Of a stretch of 64,000 nt of DNA, positions 1 through 9,133 are shown piece after piece. Every line of letters starts with the position of its first letter. The stretch's first letter is position 1. The position numbers and the translations under genes are program-made. This stretch comes from Aeoliella straminimaris (GTDB lineage Bacteria > Planctomycetota > Planctomycetia > Pirellulales > Lacipirellulaceae), in NCBI RefSeq assembly GCF_024054565.1, contig NZ_JAMXLR010000020.1:124001-188000 (forward strand), read 5' to 3'. Below the pieces are notes generated by a model, which did no database searches, had not been told where the DNA came from, and worked only from the letters and a program-made list of their open reading frames with translations.

Positions 1-1172
1 TCTTCGGCGAGGCACTCGAGTTCATCCAGCAGAGTGTAGCCGACGAAAGACCATTCTTCGCTTATATCTCGACTAACGCGCCACATGGTCCTTATCACGA
101 CGTGCCAGTCGAATTGTACGAAAAGTACAAGAAGAAAGAGGTATCGCAGGTAGTGTATGGCGATGCGAAACAGGTCGACCGAACGGCTCGCACGTTTGCC
201 ATGATCGAAAACATCGACGAGAACGTGGGCAAGCTTCGCGCGGAGCTCAAAGAGATGGGGCTGGCAGAAAACACGGTTGTGATCTTCATGAGCGACAACG
301 GCCCTCAGGAGGCACGCTACGTCGGCGAACGGCGGGGCACCAAAGGCGAGGTGCTCGAGGGAGGGATCCTTAGCCCCTTTATTGTCGAATGGCCCGGCCA
401 AGTGCGACCGGGGCACCGCGACGACCGGGTGGCAGCGCACATCGACGTGCTACCGACGCTGCTGGAGATCGCAGACGCCACGCCGCCAACCGATCTGAAC
501 TTGGACGGCAGAAGCGTGGTACCGCTGCTGGTCGAGCAGCAGGCCGACTGGCCCGAGCGGAGCGTGGTGATCCAGAGCCACCGTGGGGCGCACCCGGTGG
601 AGGGACACAACATGGCGGTAGTCGGTCAGCAGTGGAAGCTCGTTCGCCCTAGCGGCTTTGGACGATTCTATCCAAAGGAAGACGCTCCCTTTCAGTTGTA
701 CAATCTGGCCAGCGATCCGCGTGAGTCGAACAACCTTGGCGACGAGCAACCTGAAGTGTTCGAACAATTGCGAAATCGCTACCGGCAATGGTTCGCGGAT
801 GTCTCTTCGACTCGGCCCGACAACTACGAGCCACCGCGAATGGTGATTGGCAGCCACAAGCAGAAGGTGGCCACACTCACCTGGCAAGATTGGCAACCCG
901 TCGACGAGGGGTGGGGCAGCCAGGGCGATTGGCTACTCCAGGCCGAAGCGCCCGGCGTGATGGACGTGGAGGCCGTGTTTCTGAAACCCGTGCAGGGCGA
1001 CCTGACGCTTGCCTTGGGGGACCAAGTGGTGCACCAACACGTGGAAGCTCCCGCCAAGGTTGTTTTCTTTCGCGAAGTCTTGTATCCAGCCGGCGAATTC
1101 GCGGCACGCTGCGAGCACACCCAGGATCCGAAAGCCAAGGGGCCATATCACTTGCGCCTGATTGAGAAATGA
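1..1172 (+). CDS. Sulfatase (arylsulfatase A family), C-terminal part, 5'-truncated by window edge
   Basis: The reading frame is open from base 3, so the gene starts outside the window; about 389 residues are visible. The visible part runs from F-F-A-Y-I-S-T-N-A-P-H-G, the conserved stretch of formylglycine sulfatases, through S-D-N-G-P-Q, whose Asp-Asn pair normally binds the active-site calcium, to an E-G-G-I-L-S-P-F segment and a short C-terminal beta-rich extension. The catalytic C-x-P-x-R motif would lie upstream and cannot be checked. The expected role is hydrolysis of sulfate esters, probably on sulfated polysaccharides, outside the cytoplasm. Two more sulfatases follow on the same strand, but a 289-bp gap to the next one suggests a separate promoter. 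A GTG at 102 is an internal codon and not a start. The family is secure; the substrate is unknown. Confidence 0.9.
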   Translation, partial: FGEALEFIQQSVADERPFFAYISTNAPHGPYHDVPVELYEKYKKKEVSQVVYGDAKQVDRTARTFAMIENIDENVGKLRAELKEMGLAENTVVIFMSDNGPQEARYVGERRGTKGEVLEGGILSPFIVEWPGQVRPGHRDDRVAAHIDVLPTLLEIADATPPTDLNLDGRSVVPLLVEQQADWPERSVVIQSHRGAHPVEGHNMAVVGQQWKLVRPSGFGRFYPKEDAPFQLYNLASDPRESNNLGDEQPEVFEQLRNRYRQWFADVSSTRPDNYEPPRMVIGSHKQKVATLTWQDWQPVDEGWGSQGDWLLQAEAPGVMDVEAVFLKPVQGDLTLALGDQVVHQHVEAPAKVVFFREVLYPAGEFAARCEHTQDPKAKGPYHLRLIEK

Positions 1173-1461
1173 TCACAAGGGATCGATTCGGATGAATCTT
1201 GGGTTAAACCTAGAGGCAATGACTCAGGTTTTCCTTTCATCTGGAACGCTGAGTGGTATACTCACCATCGGAGAGACTGCCCGCCGGCACCGCTGACGTC
1301 GTTCGGCCAACGTCCCGCAGGATGCTTATCTCGAAACCGGAACTCGCTCGCTTTTCACTTCATTGACAGTATTGTCCTTCCTGGAGAACGCAAGGCGGCA
1401 CTGTCTAAGTAGCGGACTTTGATGCGCGCGTTACTGACTATTTGAACATTGAGGTACTGGC

Positions 1462-3819
1462 ATGTCACAACAGCATCGTTTCATCACCCGATTTTTTGCC
1501 ATTGCTTGCTTGTCGTTTGCGACCCTTGCGCCCCGTTCGGATGGCGAGGAACTTCTGCCCAGGCCCGAAGAACCCTTCAAGGGCAAGATTGGTCTGACGT
1601 ACAAAGACTCGGAGGCCGTGAAACCGAAGTTGCAGATTCCAGCCAACTACGGTATCGAAAAGGCTCCCAATATCCTGCTAGTCCTGATCGACGACTGCGG
1701 CTACGGGCAGATGGGCACTTTCGGCGGCGGCATCCCCACCCCTAACATGGACCGCGTTGCGAACAATGGCCTTCGCTACACCCGGTTTCACACCACGGCA
1801 CTTTGCTCGCCCACCCGCGCAGCCTTGCTGACGGGACGCAATCATCACTCGGTGGCGAGCGGCGTCATTGGCGAGGCCGGCACCGGCTTCCCCGGCTACT
1901 CGGGTGTGATTCCTGCGTCGGCCGCCACGTTTGCCGAAGTACTACGTGAGTACGGCTACTGCAATGCCTGGTTCGGCAAGAATCACAACGTGCCCGACTG
2001 GGAGACCAGTCTGGTGGGGCCGTTCGACCGCTGGGCCGATGGGCTCGGCTTCGACTATTTCTACGGCTTTGTCGGTGGCGATACCGATCAATGGCATCCC
2101 GCCCTGGTAGAGAACAAAAAACGCATCGAGCCACCCAAGACCAACGAAGATGGCTCGCCCTATCACTTTACGACCGACATTGCCGACCACGCCATTCGCA
2201 CCATCCGGGCCGCCAAAGCCGTGGCCCCGCAGCGGCCGTTCTTCGTGTACTTCTCCACCGGTGCCACGCATGCTCCCCATCAAGTGCCGAAGGAGTGGAT
2301 CGACAAGTTCAAAGGCCAGTTCGATGGTGGTTGGGACAAGTACCGCGAAGAGACATTCGCCCGCCAGAAGAAGATGGGCATCATTCCGCAGAAAGCAAAG
2401 CTCACTCCACGGCCCGACTCCTTACCGGCGTGGGATTCGCTGCCCGAGGAGGAGCGAAAGGTGTTCGCCCGCATGATGGAGGTGTTTGCCGGCTTCACCG
2501 CCCACACCGATCACGAAGTGGGTCGGTTGATCGACGCCGTGGATGAGATGGGCGAGCTCGACAACACCATCATCATCTATATGGCCGGCGACAACGGTTC
2601 GAGCGCCGAAGGCGGACTGAATGGCCTATTGAACGAAATGACGTTCTTTAACGCACTGCCCGAGTCGATGGACATGAAGCTCAAGGCGTTCGACACTCTT
2701 GGCAGCGACAAGCACTACAATCACTTCCCAGCCGCGTGGGCCCACGCGATGGACACGCCCTACCAATGGACCAAACAGATCGCCAGCCACTTTGGTGGCA
2801 CCCGCAACGGCTTGGCCATTTCCTGGCCTGCCGGTATCGAGGCCCGGGGCGAGATGCGAGATCAGTTCCATCACGTGATCGATATCGCACCGACGATTCT
2901 CGAGATCGTTGGCGTCGAGTCACCAGTCGAGTTCAATGGTGTGGCTCAAAAACCGATCGAAGGCGTCAGCATGGTCTATACCTTCGACGACGCCGGGGCC
3001 CCGGGGCGCCGCACGACGCAGTATTTCGAGATGATGGGCAATCAGGGCATTTATCACGACGGTTGGATGGCCAGCGCGGTCCGCGGTGCTCCTTGGCTGA
3101 GTGAGAATGAGCCGATGGACCTGCTGAATATGCCGTGGGAGCTGTACAACATTGAAGAGGACTTCTCGCAGGCCAACGATCTCGCAGAGCAAGAGCCGGA
3201 GAAGCTGCAAGAAATGGTGAAACTATTCTTCGCCGAAGCGGCCAAGTATAACGTGCTGCCGCTGGACGATCGCAAGACCGTGCGGCTGAACGTGGACAAC
3301 CGCCCCAGCTTGACGCAGGGTCGCTCGAAGTTTGTGTACCCGAACCTTTTGCGTCTACCTGAGGGCGCCGCGCCCGACCTGAAGCACAAGAGCCACACTC
3401 TTTCGGCCGAGGTCGAGATTCCCGAGCAGGGCGCCGAGGGGATGCTTGTCACGCAGGGTGGGCGATTTGCCGGCTTCGGTTTGATGGTGAAGGATGGCAA
3501 GCTCGTCTACCACTACAACCTGGCAGGCATCGATCGCACCACCATCGAGTCGGACGAACGCTTGCCCAGTGGCAAGGTGTCGCTAAAGGCGGTGTATAAA
3601 ACGGATGCCGACAAGCCGTACGCCGGCGCCGAAGTGACGCTGTACGCCAACGACAAAGAGATCGGTAAGGGCCGCGTGGAGAAGAGCATCCCCAACCGGG
3701 TGACGCTGGACGAAACGTTTGACATCGGCTTCGATACCGGCACGCCGGTGATGGAGGGCTACGATATGCCTTTCGACTTTACGGGTGGACTCAAGTCGGT
3801 GACGATTGAACTGGAGTAA
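1462..3819 (+). CDS. Arylsulfatase (formylglycine sulfatase, AtsA-like)
   Basis: This 785-residue protein starts with a signal peptide (R-F-F-A-I-A-C-L-S-F-A-T-L-A). Metal-binding Asp-Asp is at residues 77-78 and the catalytic motif C115-S-P-T-R119 is intact, so Cys115 should be converted to formylglycine by a formylglycine-generating enzyme. The A-G-D-N-G stretch (D377, N378) supplies the remaining calcium ligands. The usual G-K-W-H motif reads G-K-N-H (K173, N174, H175), a variant seen in large AtsA-type sulfatases. A C-terminal beta domain of about 170 residues follows the sulfatase fold. The role is hydrolysis of sulfate esters in the periplasm or outside the cell. It is a tandem paralogue of the next gene. 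A possible -10 element TATACT lies at 1257-1262. No formylglycine-generating enzyme is in the window. Confidence 0.93.
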   Translation: MSQQHRFITRFFAIACLSFATLAPRSDGEELLPRPEEPFKGKIGLTYKDSEAVKPKLQIPANYGIEKAPNILLVLIDDCGYGQMGTFGGGIPTPNMDRVANNGLRYTRFHTTALCSPTRAALLTGRNHHSVASGVIGEAGTGFPGYSGVIPASAATFAEVLREYGYCNAWFGKNHNVPDWETSLVGPFDRWADGLGFDYFYGFVGGDTDQWHPALVENKKRIEPPKTNEDGSPYHFTTDIADHAIRTIRAAKAVAPQRPFFVYFSTGATHAPHQVPKEWIDKFKGQFDGGWDKYREETFARQKKMGIIPQKAKLTPRPDSLPAWDSLPEEERKVFARMMEVFAGFTAHTDHEVGRLIDAVDEMGELDNTIIIYMAGDNGSSAEGGLNGLLNEMTFFNALPESMDMKLKAFDTLGSDKHYNHFPAAWAHAMDTPYQWTKQIASHFGGTRNGLAISWPAGIEARGEMRDQFHHVIDIAPTILEIVGVESPVEFNGVAQKPIEGVSMVYTFDDAGAPGRRTTQYFEMMGNQGIYHDGWMASAVRGAPWLSENEPMDLLNMPWELYNIEEDFSQANDLAEQEPEKLQEMVKLFFAEAAKYNVLPLDDRKTVRLNVDNRPSLTQGRSKFVYPNLLRLPEGAAPDLKHKSHTLSAEVEIPEQGAEGMLVTQGGRFAGFGLMVKDGKLVYHYNLAGIDRTTIESDERLPSGKVSLKAVYKTDADKPYAGAEVTLYANDKEIGKGRVEKSIPNRVTLDETFDIGFDTGTPVMEGYDMPFDFTGGLKSVTIELE

Positions 3820-3912
3820 GTGGAGAGAGCTACAGGCCCTGGGCGCTACGCTTAGATAAGTTCCAGACAAAGGATATTGGAGTGTAACCTACTTGCTAAA
3901 TGGAGGATAATT

Positions 3913-6243
3913 ATGTTCGCACCTCGGTGGGTCGTAGCTGGCTCCGTTGCATCTGTGCTGTTTTTCTCTGTATTGCCTGCTAGGGCGCAAGAGAAGCTTC
4001 CTCAACCCGATCCTGAATTTAAAGGCACCGTCGAAGAGACGTTCGAGAAGTCTAAGCCCGACTATCCCGAGAAGATCGAGGCACCGAAGGGCTCTCCCAA
4101 CGTACTGGTTATCTTGCTGGACGATGTGGGGTTCGGCATGTGCTCGCCGTTCGGCGGTTCGGTCGAGACGCCCAACTTGCAGAAGCTGGCCAATAACGGG
4201 CTGACGTATAACCGCTTCCACACTACCGCGCTTTGCAGTCCCACGCGAGCGGCCCTGTTGGCGGGGCGGAATCATCACAGCGTCGGCACTGGTGTGATCA
4301 TCGAGATGGGTACCGGGTTCCCCGGCTATACCGGCATCATTCCCCGCAGCACGGCGCTCATCCCGCAGGTGCTCCGCGATAACGGCTATGCCACGAGCAT
4401 GTTCGGCAAGTGGCACAACACGCCCGAGCCCGATATCAGCCCTGCCGGCCCGTTCGATCGTTGGCCCACTGGTTTAGGTTTCGATTACTTTTATGGCTTC
4501 AACCAGGGCGAGGCTCACCAGTTCTACCCAACCTTGTATCGCGACACGACGCTGGTCTCCCCCCCGAAGTCTCCGGAGGAGGGATACCACTTGACCGAAG
4601 ACATCTCGGACGAGGCGATTGCGTGGATTGGCAACGTCCGCGCCGCGGATCGCGACAAGCCTTGGTTCTGCTATTTCAGCACAGGCGCGGTGCACGCGCC
4701 GCATCACGTCCCGCGTGAGTGGCAGGGCAAGCATAAGGGCGAGTTCGACCATGGCTGGGACCGCGAGCGGGAGATCGTTCACCAGCGGCAACTCGATATG
4801 GGGGTCATCCCCGCAGGCACGAAGCTGACTCCCCGGCCCGATTCGATCCCAGCTTGGGACAAGTGCTCGGATGACCAGAAGAGAGTTTACCTGCGACTGA
4901 TGGAGAACTACGCCGATTTTATGACGCACACCGACCATCATGTCGGCCGCTTGATCGATGCCTTGGAGAACTCTGGCGAGCTTGATAATACGCTGGTGAT
5001 CTACATCGTGGGCGACAATGGCGCCAGTGCCGAAGGTGGCCTCGAAGGAACGTTCAGCGAGCTCGCCAGCCTGTTGGGGATTCAACTGGGGCTCGAGAGC
5101 ACCATCAACCGACTCGACGAAATCGGCGGTCCTTCCAGCGAGCCACACGTACCAGTTGGCTGGGCCTGGGCCATGGACAGTCCGTTTCAGTGGACCAAGC
5201 AGGTGGCTTCTCACTTTGGCGGCACTCGCAACCCGATGGTGATTCACTGGCCCAAGGGAATCAAGGCCAAGGGCCAAGTGCGTTCGCAGTTCCATCACGT
5301 GATCGATGTGGTTCCCACCATTCTCGAAGCATGCAATATTCCCGAGCCGACCGAGGTGCAGGGCATCCCCCAAAAGCCGATTGAGGGGGTGAGCATGCTG
5401 TACACGTTTGACGATGCCGATGCCGAAGGAAAACGTGAGACGCAGTACTTTGAAATGTTGTGCAACCGGGCGATCTATCACGACGGCTGGATGGCCTGCT
5501 CGGCATTTGCGCCGCCATGGCAGACCGGCGGCCGCTCGGTCGAGGAACTGCAGCATGCCCATTGGGAACTCTACAACATCGAGGACGACTTCTCGCAAGC
5601 GGTCGATCTGGCGGAGAAGTACCCCGATAAACTCATCGAGCTACAAGCGCTGTTCATGGACGAGGCGCAAAAGTACGACGTCCTGCCTCTCGATCCACGG
5701 ATGTCGGAGCGATTCGATCCCAAGCTCCGCGAAGGGGGAGAGCCGCCCACCTCGTGGACCTATCACGGCAACGACGTCGCGATGCCCGATCCGGTCGGTC
5801 CCCAGACCTTCCCCCGCCCGCACCGCGTGACAGCCGAACTCGAGATTCCTGACGAAGGCGCCGAGGGCGTTGTTACCTGCGTTGGAGCTTTCTCCGCGGG
5901 GTGGTCGCTGTACATCAAGGACAACAAACCGCACTTCCGCTACACCTGCTTTGACATTGCGAACGTCGACATTCCGGGCACCGCGGAGGTTCCGACCGGC
6001 GACGTGACGCTCGGCATGGAGTTCACTCCCGACGGCTCGAAGGAGGGCGGCGGGACCGTCAAGTTGTTCGTCAACGACAAGCCAGCTGGCGAAGGCAAGC
6101 TTACGCGAACTTTGTTCCGCTACGGGCTCGAGCCGTTCGAGGTCGGCCGCGATTCGATCACCCCGGTCGATCCTGCCTACGCCGATAAGGGAACCTTTGA
6201 GTTCACCGGCAATATCAAGACAGTCGACTTCCAGCTGAAGTAG
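3913..6243 (+). CDS. Arylsulfatase (formylglycine sulfatase, AtsA-like), paralogue of the preceding gene
   Basis: The start is set at ATG 3913 because GGAGG lies 6 nt upstream (3902-3906) and the encoded N-terminus is a clean signal peptide ending A-R-A before Gln; an in-frame TTG at 3877 has neither. The protein has 776 residues. Asp-Asp is at 70-71, the catalytic motif C108-S-P-T-R112 is intact, K166-W167-H168 is the canonical second motif, and D368-N369 completes the calcium site. The stretch after the catalytic motif reads L-A-G-R where the neighbour has L-T-G-R. It shares overall layout and C-terminal beta domain with the upstream gene, 93 bp away, so the pair looks like a tandem duplication. 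The predicted role is exported desulfation of polysaccharides or aryl sulfates; the substrate is unknown. Confidence 0.94.
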   Translation: MFAPRWVVAGSVASVLFFSVLPARAQEKLPQPDPEFKGTVEETFEKSKPDYPEKIEAPKGSPNVLVILLDDVGFGMCSPFGGSVETPNLQKLANNGLTYNRFHTTALCSPTRAALLAGRNHHSVGTGVIIEMGTGFPGYTGIIPRSTALIPQVLRDNGYATSMFGKWHNTPEPDISPAGPFDRWPTGLGFDYFYGFNQGEAHQFYPTLYRDTTLVSPPKSPEEGYHLTEDISDEAIAWIGNVRAADRDKPWFCYFSTGAVHAPHHVPREWQGKHKGEFDHGWDREREIVHQRQLDMGVIPAGTKLTPRPDSIPAWDKCSDDQKRVYLRLMENYADFMTHTDHHVGRLIDALENSGELDNTLVIYIVGDNGASAEGGLEGTFSELASLLGIQLGLESTINRLDEIGGPSSEPHVPVGWAWAMDSPFQWTKQVASHFGGTRNPMVIHWPKGIKAKGQVRSQFHHVIDVVPTILEACNIPEPTEVQGIPQKPIEGVSMLYTFDDADAEGKRETQYFEMLCNRAIYHDGWMACSAFAPPWQTGGRSVEELQHAHWELYNIEDDFSQAVDLAEKYPDKLIELQALFMDEAQKYDVLPLDPRMSERFDPKLREGGEPPTSWTYHGNDVAMPDPVGPQTFPRPHRVTAELEIPDEGAEGVVTCVGAFSAGWSLYIKDNKPHFRYTCFDIANVDIPGTAEVPTGDVTLGMEFTPDGSKEGGGTVKLFVNDKPAGEGKLTRTLFRYGLEPFEVGRDSITPVDPAYADKGTFEFTGNIKTVDFQLK

Positions 6244-6258
6244 GCCTCGAATAGGGAC

Positions 6259-7662
6259 CTACGGCAGGAAGAAACCGAACGACATTTGCAGGCGGTTTGC
6301 ATCGCCTTCGGCCCCGCTGGCATCCTCGCGCACGCCGTACAGGTACTCGATGCCGCAGAACACGCGCTCGTAAGGATTGGCAATCAGGTTTACCGCCAGG
6401 TAGGTGGTGCTGAGCAGATTATCGGGATCCTGGCCCGGCAGGTCCTCCATGTGCAGCTTGCTGAACGTGACATTGGAAGTCCACGCGTCGCTCCACTGGT
6501 GGTGAACGCCCACCATCCAGCCAAACGACCCAGCAATGGCGGCCGAATCGGGACCGGTGGCAACCACGTCGGGCGAGCCACGGTAGCTACCGATTCCTTT
6601 GCCAAAGGTAATCTGGTAGTACGCCTTGGTGTCTTCCATAACGAACACCGAGCCGGTAAAGTTCAGGCCCCAACCGGTGCCCGTAATCACTGGATCGCCG
6701 TTTGGCTGATATCCCAGCCGCCGCAGTACATAGGCAGCCTGCAGCTCACCCCAATCGCGTTCCACTCGGGCGCGGGTAATGAAGTCGGGAAACTCGGTGC
6801 GTCCCTGCCCCATCACCAGACTTGGTGCTTCGACGTTGATCTGCGGATCTTCCAGCGCCACGGCGAGGGAAAGAAAATCGTCCCATACTGGCTGATCCCA
6901 GCGTATCAGGCCCTGCCGGCGATTGACGTTGGAAACCGCGCCTTCGAAGTCGAGTGTCTGAGGAACGGCGGCCGGGTCGGTGAACGTGGTCCATGTCTGG
7001 CCGGCGGTGAATCGGCCGATATGGCCGTAGGCGTGTCGTAGCCGAAAATCGCTGCTGGTGGGGGTGCCGCCGAAGAAGTCGCCTTCGACGAAGGCCCGCA
7101 CCGTATGGCCCTCCGTATGCCAGCGAGTATCGAAACTGAGTCTCGATTGTCGGGCGTGGAAGCGTGCATTCTTGTAATTGGGGCCACTGGTGGGAATGGT
7201 TGTCGTGTCGAACGAGTCGGTCGAACCGATTGCGTCGAAGTCTTTGATCAGATCCGCCTTGATGTACCCGCCAATTTTCATGGCAATGTCGTCTCCCACG
7301 ACCACAATGCCACCGGTGAATTCCGGAAATGCCGTGAAGTTGTTATCCAGCCGAGCATCTACGCCCTGCTCGTTGCCCTCGAGCTGAAACGACTGCCCCA
7401 CATCGGCTGCTAGCGACAGATCAAGAAAGTCGCTGCCGGTGTCGCCTTCGCTATCGCTTTCGGTATCAGTGTACTGAACCGGCGTAAGGCGATTGTCCAC
7501 CTTCATGTTCAATGTCAACTGATGCTCGTCGAACGGCACATTGCCCTTCGGAGGAGGTAAACGCCAGGGGCGAGACGGCTCCGCTTCGTCGGCTCTGGTA
7601 ACCGCGCAGCACGCAAGCGCGCAAAGAACGGTACTAGTCAATGCTAGCTGGAGCGGGGACAT
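6259..7662 (-). CDS. DcaP-like trimeric outer-membrane porin
   Basis: This 467-residue protein has an N-terminal signal peptide (L-T-S-T-V-L-C-A-L-A-C-C-A) followed by a soluble N-terminal stretch and a long beta-rich region. The segment K-I-G-G-Y-I-K-A-D-L-I-K-D-F-D-A-I-G followed by R-Q-S-R-L-S-F-D-T-R is characteristic of DcaP-like porins, which form trimeric beta-barrels that pass small anionic molecules such as dicarboxylates. Alternating aromatic strands such as A-F-V-E-G-D-F-F-G-G and the terminal F-G-F-F fit a barrel. It converges with the third sulfatase, whose stop is only 15 bp away, so a shared termination region is likely. A role in uptake of products of the neighbouring sulfatases is possible but is inference only. 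Confidence 0.82.
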   Translation of the reverse strand: MSPLQLALTSTVLCALACCAVTRADEAEPSRPWRLPPPKGNVPFDEHQLTLNMKVDNRLTPVQYTDTESDSEGDTGSDFLDLSLAADVGQSFQLEGNEQGVDARLDNNFTAFPEFTGGIVVVGDDIAMKIGGYIKADLIKDFDAIGSTDSFDTTTIPTSGPNYKNARFHARQSRLSFDTRWHTEGHTVRAFVEGDFFGGTPTSSDFRLRHAYGHIGRFTAGQTWTTFTDPAAVPQTLDFEGAVSNVNRRQGLIRWDQPVWDDFLSLAVALEDPQINVEAPSLVMGQGRTEFPDFITRARVERDWGELQAAYVLRRLGYQPNGDPVITGTGWGLNFTGSVFVMEDTKAYYQITFGKGIGSYRGSPDVVATGPDSAAIAGSFGWMVGVHHQWSDAWTSNVTFSKLHMEDLPGQDPDNLLSTTYLAVNLIANPYERVFCGIEYLYGVREDASGAEGDANRLQMSFGFFLP

Positions 7663-8173
7663 GGTAAACGATGAGAAGTAAGAGAAGTTGTGCTAGCAGC
7701 AGGCGGCGTCAAGACAGCGCGCCATGCTCATCATTCGGTCGGTTCGACGCGGTTACTTGAGTGATATTGTCAAGCTGACCCCGGTCGACCTCTGTGGTGC
7801 TGGTGCCCTCCGTGGACTTTCCGACGACGCAGCCGAAGGTGCCATTCATCTCTCTCTCATTTGATCCCCGCAAGTGTGCCGGTGCCCGTAGGGTTAATGC
7901 CGACAACTTGGTTGACAACCACCAATGGACGGTCGACGGGTACCCAGCAGATGGCCGATTGTGCCCGCTTTCGAGGTTTTCTTCTTGTTTCCGTGGGGTG
8001 CGAGGGCCGGGGTTTTCTTGCTCTAACCCGATTTACCGGAAATACTGGTGCGTCGACTGTATCGTGCTATGATTCACTCTAGTTCCCGCTCACTCGGATC
8101 AGCAGGAAGCGCAGAGCGAGGATCGTAATGAGACTTCTCCCGCGCTAAACTTTTTCTCTTTGGAGCAACCATC
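7663..8173. other. Divergent intergenic region (511 bp), no gene recognised
   Basis: This region separates the divergent porin and SnoaL-like genes and probably holds both promoters. Reading both strands showed no recognisable RNA gene or conserved coding frame; short frames here have no family signature. A possible -10 element TATGAT is at 8068-8073 for the plus-strand gene, without a convincing -35. A short inverted pair GGTTG-A-CAACC lies near 7911. The ribosome-binding site of the downstream gene, TGGAG, is at 8161-8165. Confidence 0.4.
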
Positions 8174-9103
8174 ATGCGATACTTCCTGCTGACGGCGTTA
8201 GCGGTCGGTGTGGCTGTTTCTTCGACGGCGCGCGTCACAGCCCAGGAGCCGGCCATCGAGCAGCCCCAGGCCGAGGCCCCCGCTGACCCGACGGCCGATG
8301 TTCGCAAAGCCATCGACTCTTACGTCAAGGCGTTCAACACCGGCGACGCCAAAGCACTGGCCGCGCACTGGACCGAGGATGGCGAGCTAGTGACCGCCGA
8401 TGGCACGACGTTTACCGGTCATGAGCAACTGGCCAAGAGCTTTACCGACTATTTCGCAGAGTCGAGCGATGCCAAGCTGGAACTGGTGGAAACCAACGTC
8501 GAGTTGATCTCGCCAAGCGTGGCCAGCGAAACAGGAATCGCCCGAGTCGTCTCGCCGGATGGGGAACCCAGTGAAACCGAATACCAGGTGGTGCACGTCA
8601 AGACACCTGCTGGTTGGAAGATGGATCGCGTGTCGGAACGCCCCCAGAAGACGGCCGCTCCTTCGCACTACGAGCAACTGCGCGACCTGGAGTGGATGAT
8701 CGGGTCCTGGATCAATGCAGATGATACGGGTGTGGTGGATGTCAGTTGTCGCTGGACCACGAACCAGAACTTTCTGGTACGGACATTTCGAGTAGAGATG
8801 GGGGAGGATGCTTCTTTTGAGGGAACCCAGGTAATAGGTTGGGATCCCCATTCGGGCACGATTCGCTCGTGGCTATTTGATTCTGACGGCGGTTTTGGTG
8901 TGGGCCGGTGGACGACAAGTGGTGGCCGCTGGACCGTGGCGACGCTGAATGTCCTGCCGGATGGCCGCCGTGGCTCGTCGACCAATGTTTACGAGTTGCT
9001 GGACGAGAACACGGTTCGCTTCAGTTCCGTGGGTCGTCAGGTGGACGGCGAGCTGCTGCCCAGCTTCGAGCCGATCACCATCGTTCGCTCCGAATCCGAA
9101 TAA
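8174..9103 (+). CDS. Exported SnoaL/NTF2-like (SgcJ/EcaC family) protein with C-terminal beta domain
   Basis: This 309-residue protein has a signal peptide ending near A-R-V-T-A. Residues about 40-160 form an NTF2-like/DUF4440 fold: the start Y-V-K-A-F-N-T-G-D-A-K-A-L-A-A-H-W-T-E-D-G is typical of the SgcJ/EcaC group of uncharacterised exported proteins. Residues about 175-305 form a second, beta-rich domain beginning L-E-W-M-I-G-S-W, reminiscent of lipocalin-like DUF1579 proteins. The ATG follows TGGAG at 8 nt spacing. It lies 30 bp upstream of the repeat protein and may be co-transcribed with it. No enzymatic activity can be assigned: the fold is used both by enzymes and by binding proteins. 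Confidence 0.78.
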   Translation: MRYFLLTALAVGVAVSSTARVTAQEPAIEQPQAEAPADPTADVRKAIDSYVKAFNTGDAKALAAHWTEDGELVTADGTTFTGHEQLAKSFTDYFAESSDAKLELVETNVELISPSVASETGIARVVSPDGEPSETEYQVVHVKTPAGWKMDRVSERPQKTAAPSHYEQLRDLEWMIGSWINADDTGVVDVSCRWTTNQNFLVRTFRVEMGEDASFEGTQVIGWDPHSGTIRSWLFDSDGGFGVGRWTTSGGRWTVATLNVLPDGRRGSSTNVYELLDENTVRFSSVGRQVDGELLPSFEPITIVRSESE

Positions 9104-9133
9104 AACGACTCTTCTAACTCGACGAGGCCGGAA

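Noticed and set aside
4474..5598. 374-codon minus-strand frame inside the third sulfatase
   Set aside because: The plus-strand gene has intact catalytic motifs; the reverse frame has no recognisable content.
6243..6263. Weak hairpin GTAGG/CCTAC between the third sulfatase and the porin
   Set aside because: Only 5 bp with poor pairing inside; not strong enough to call a terminator.
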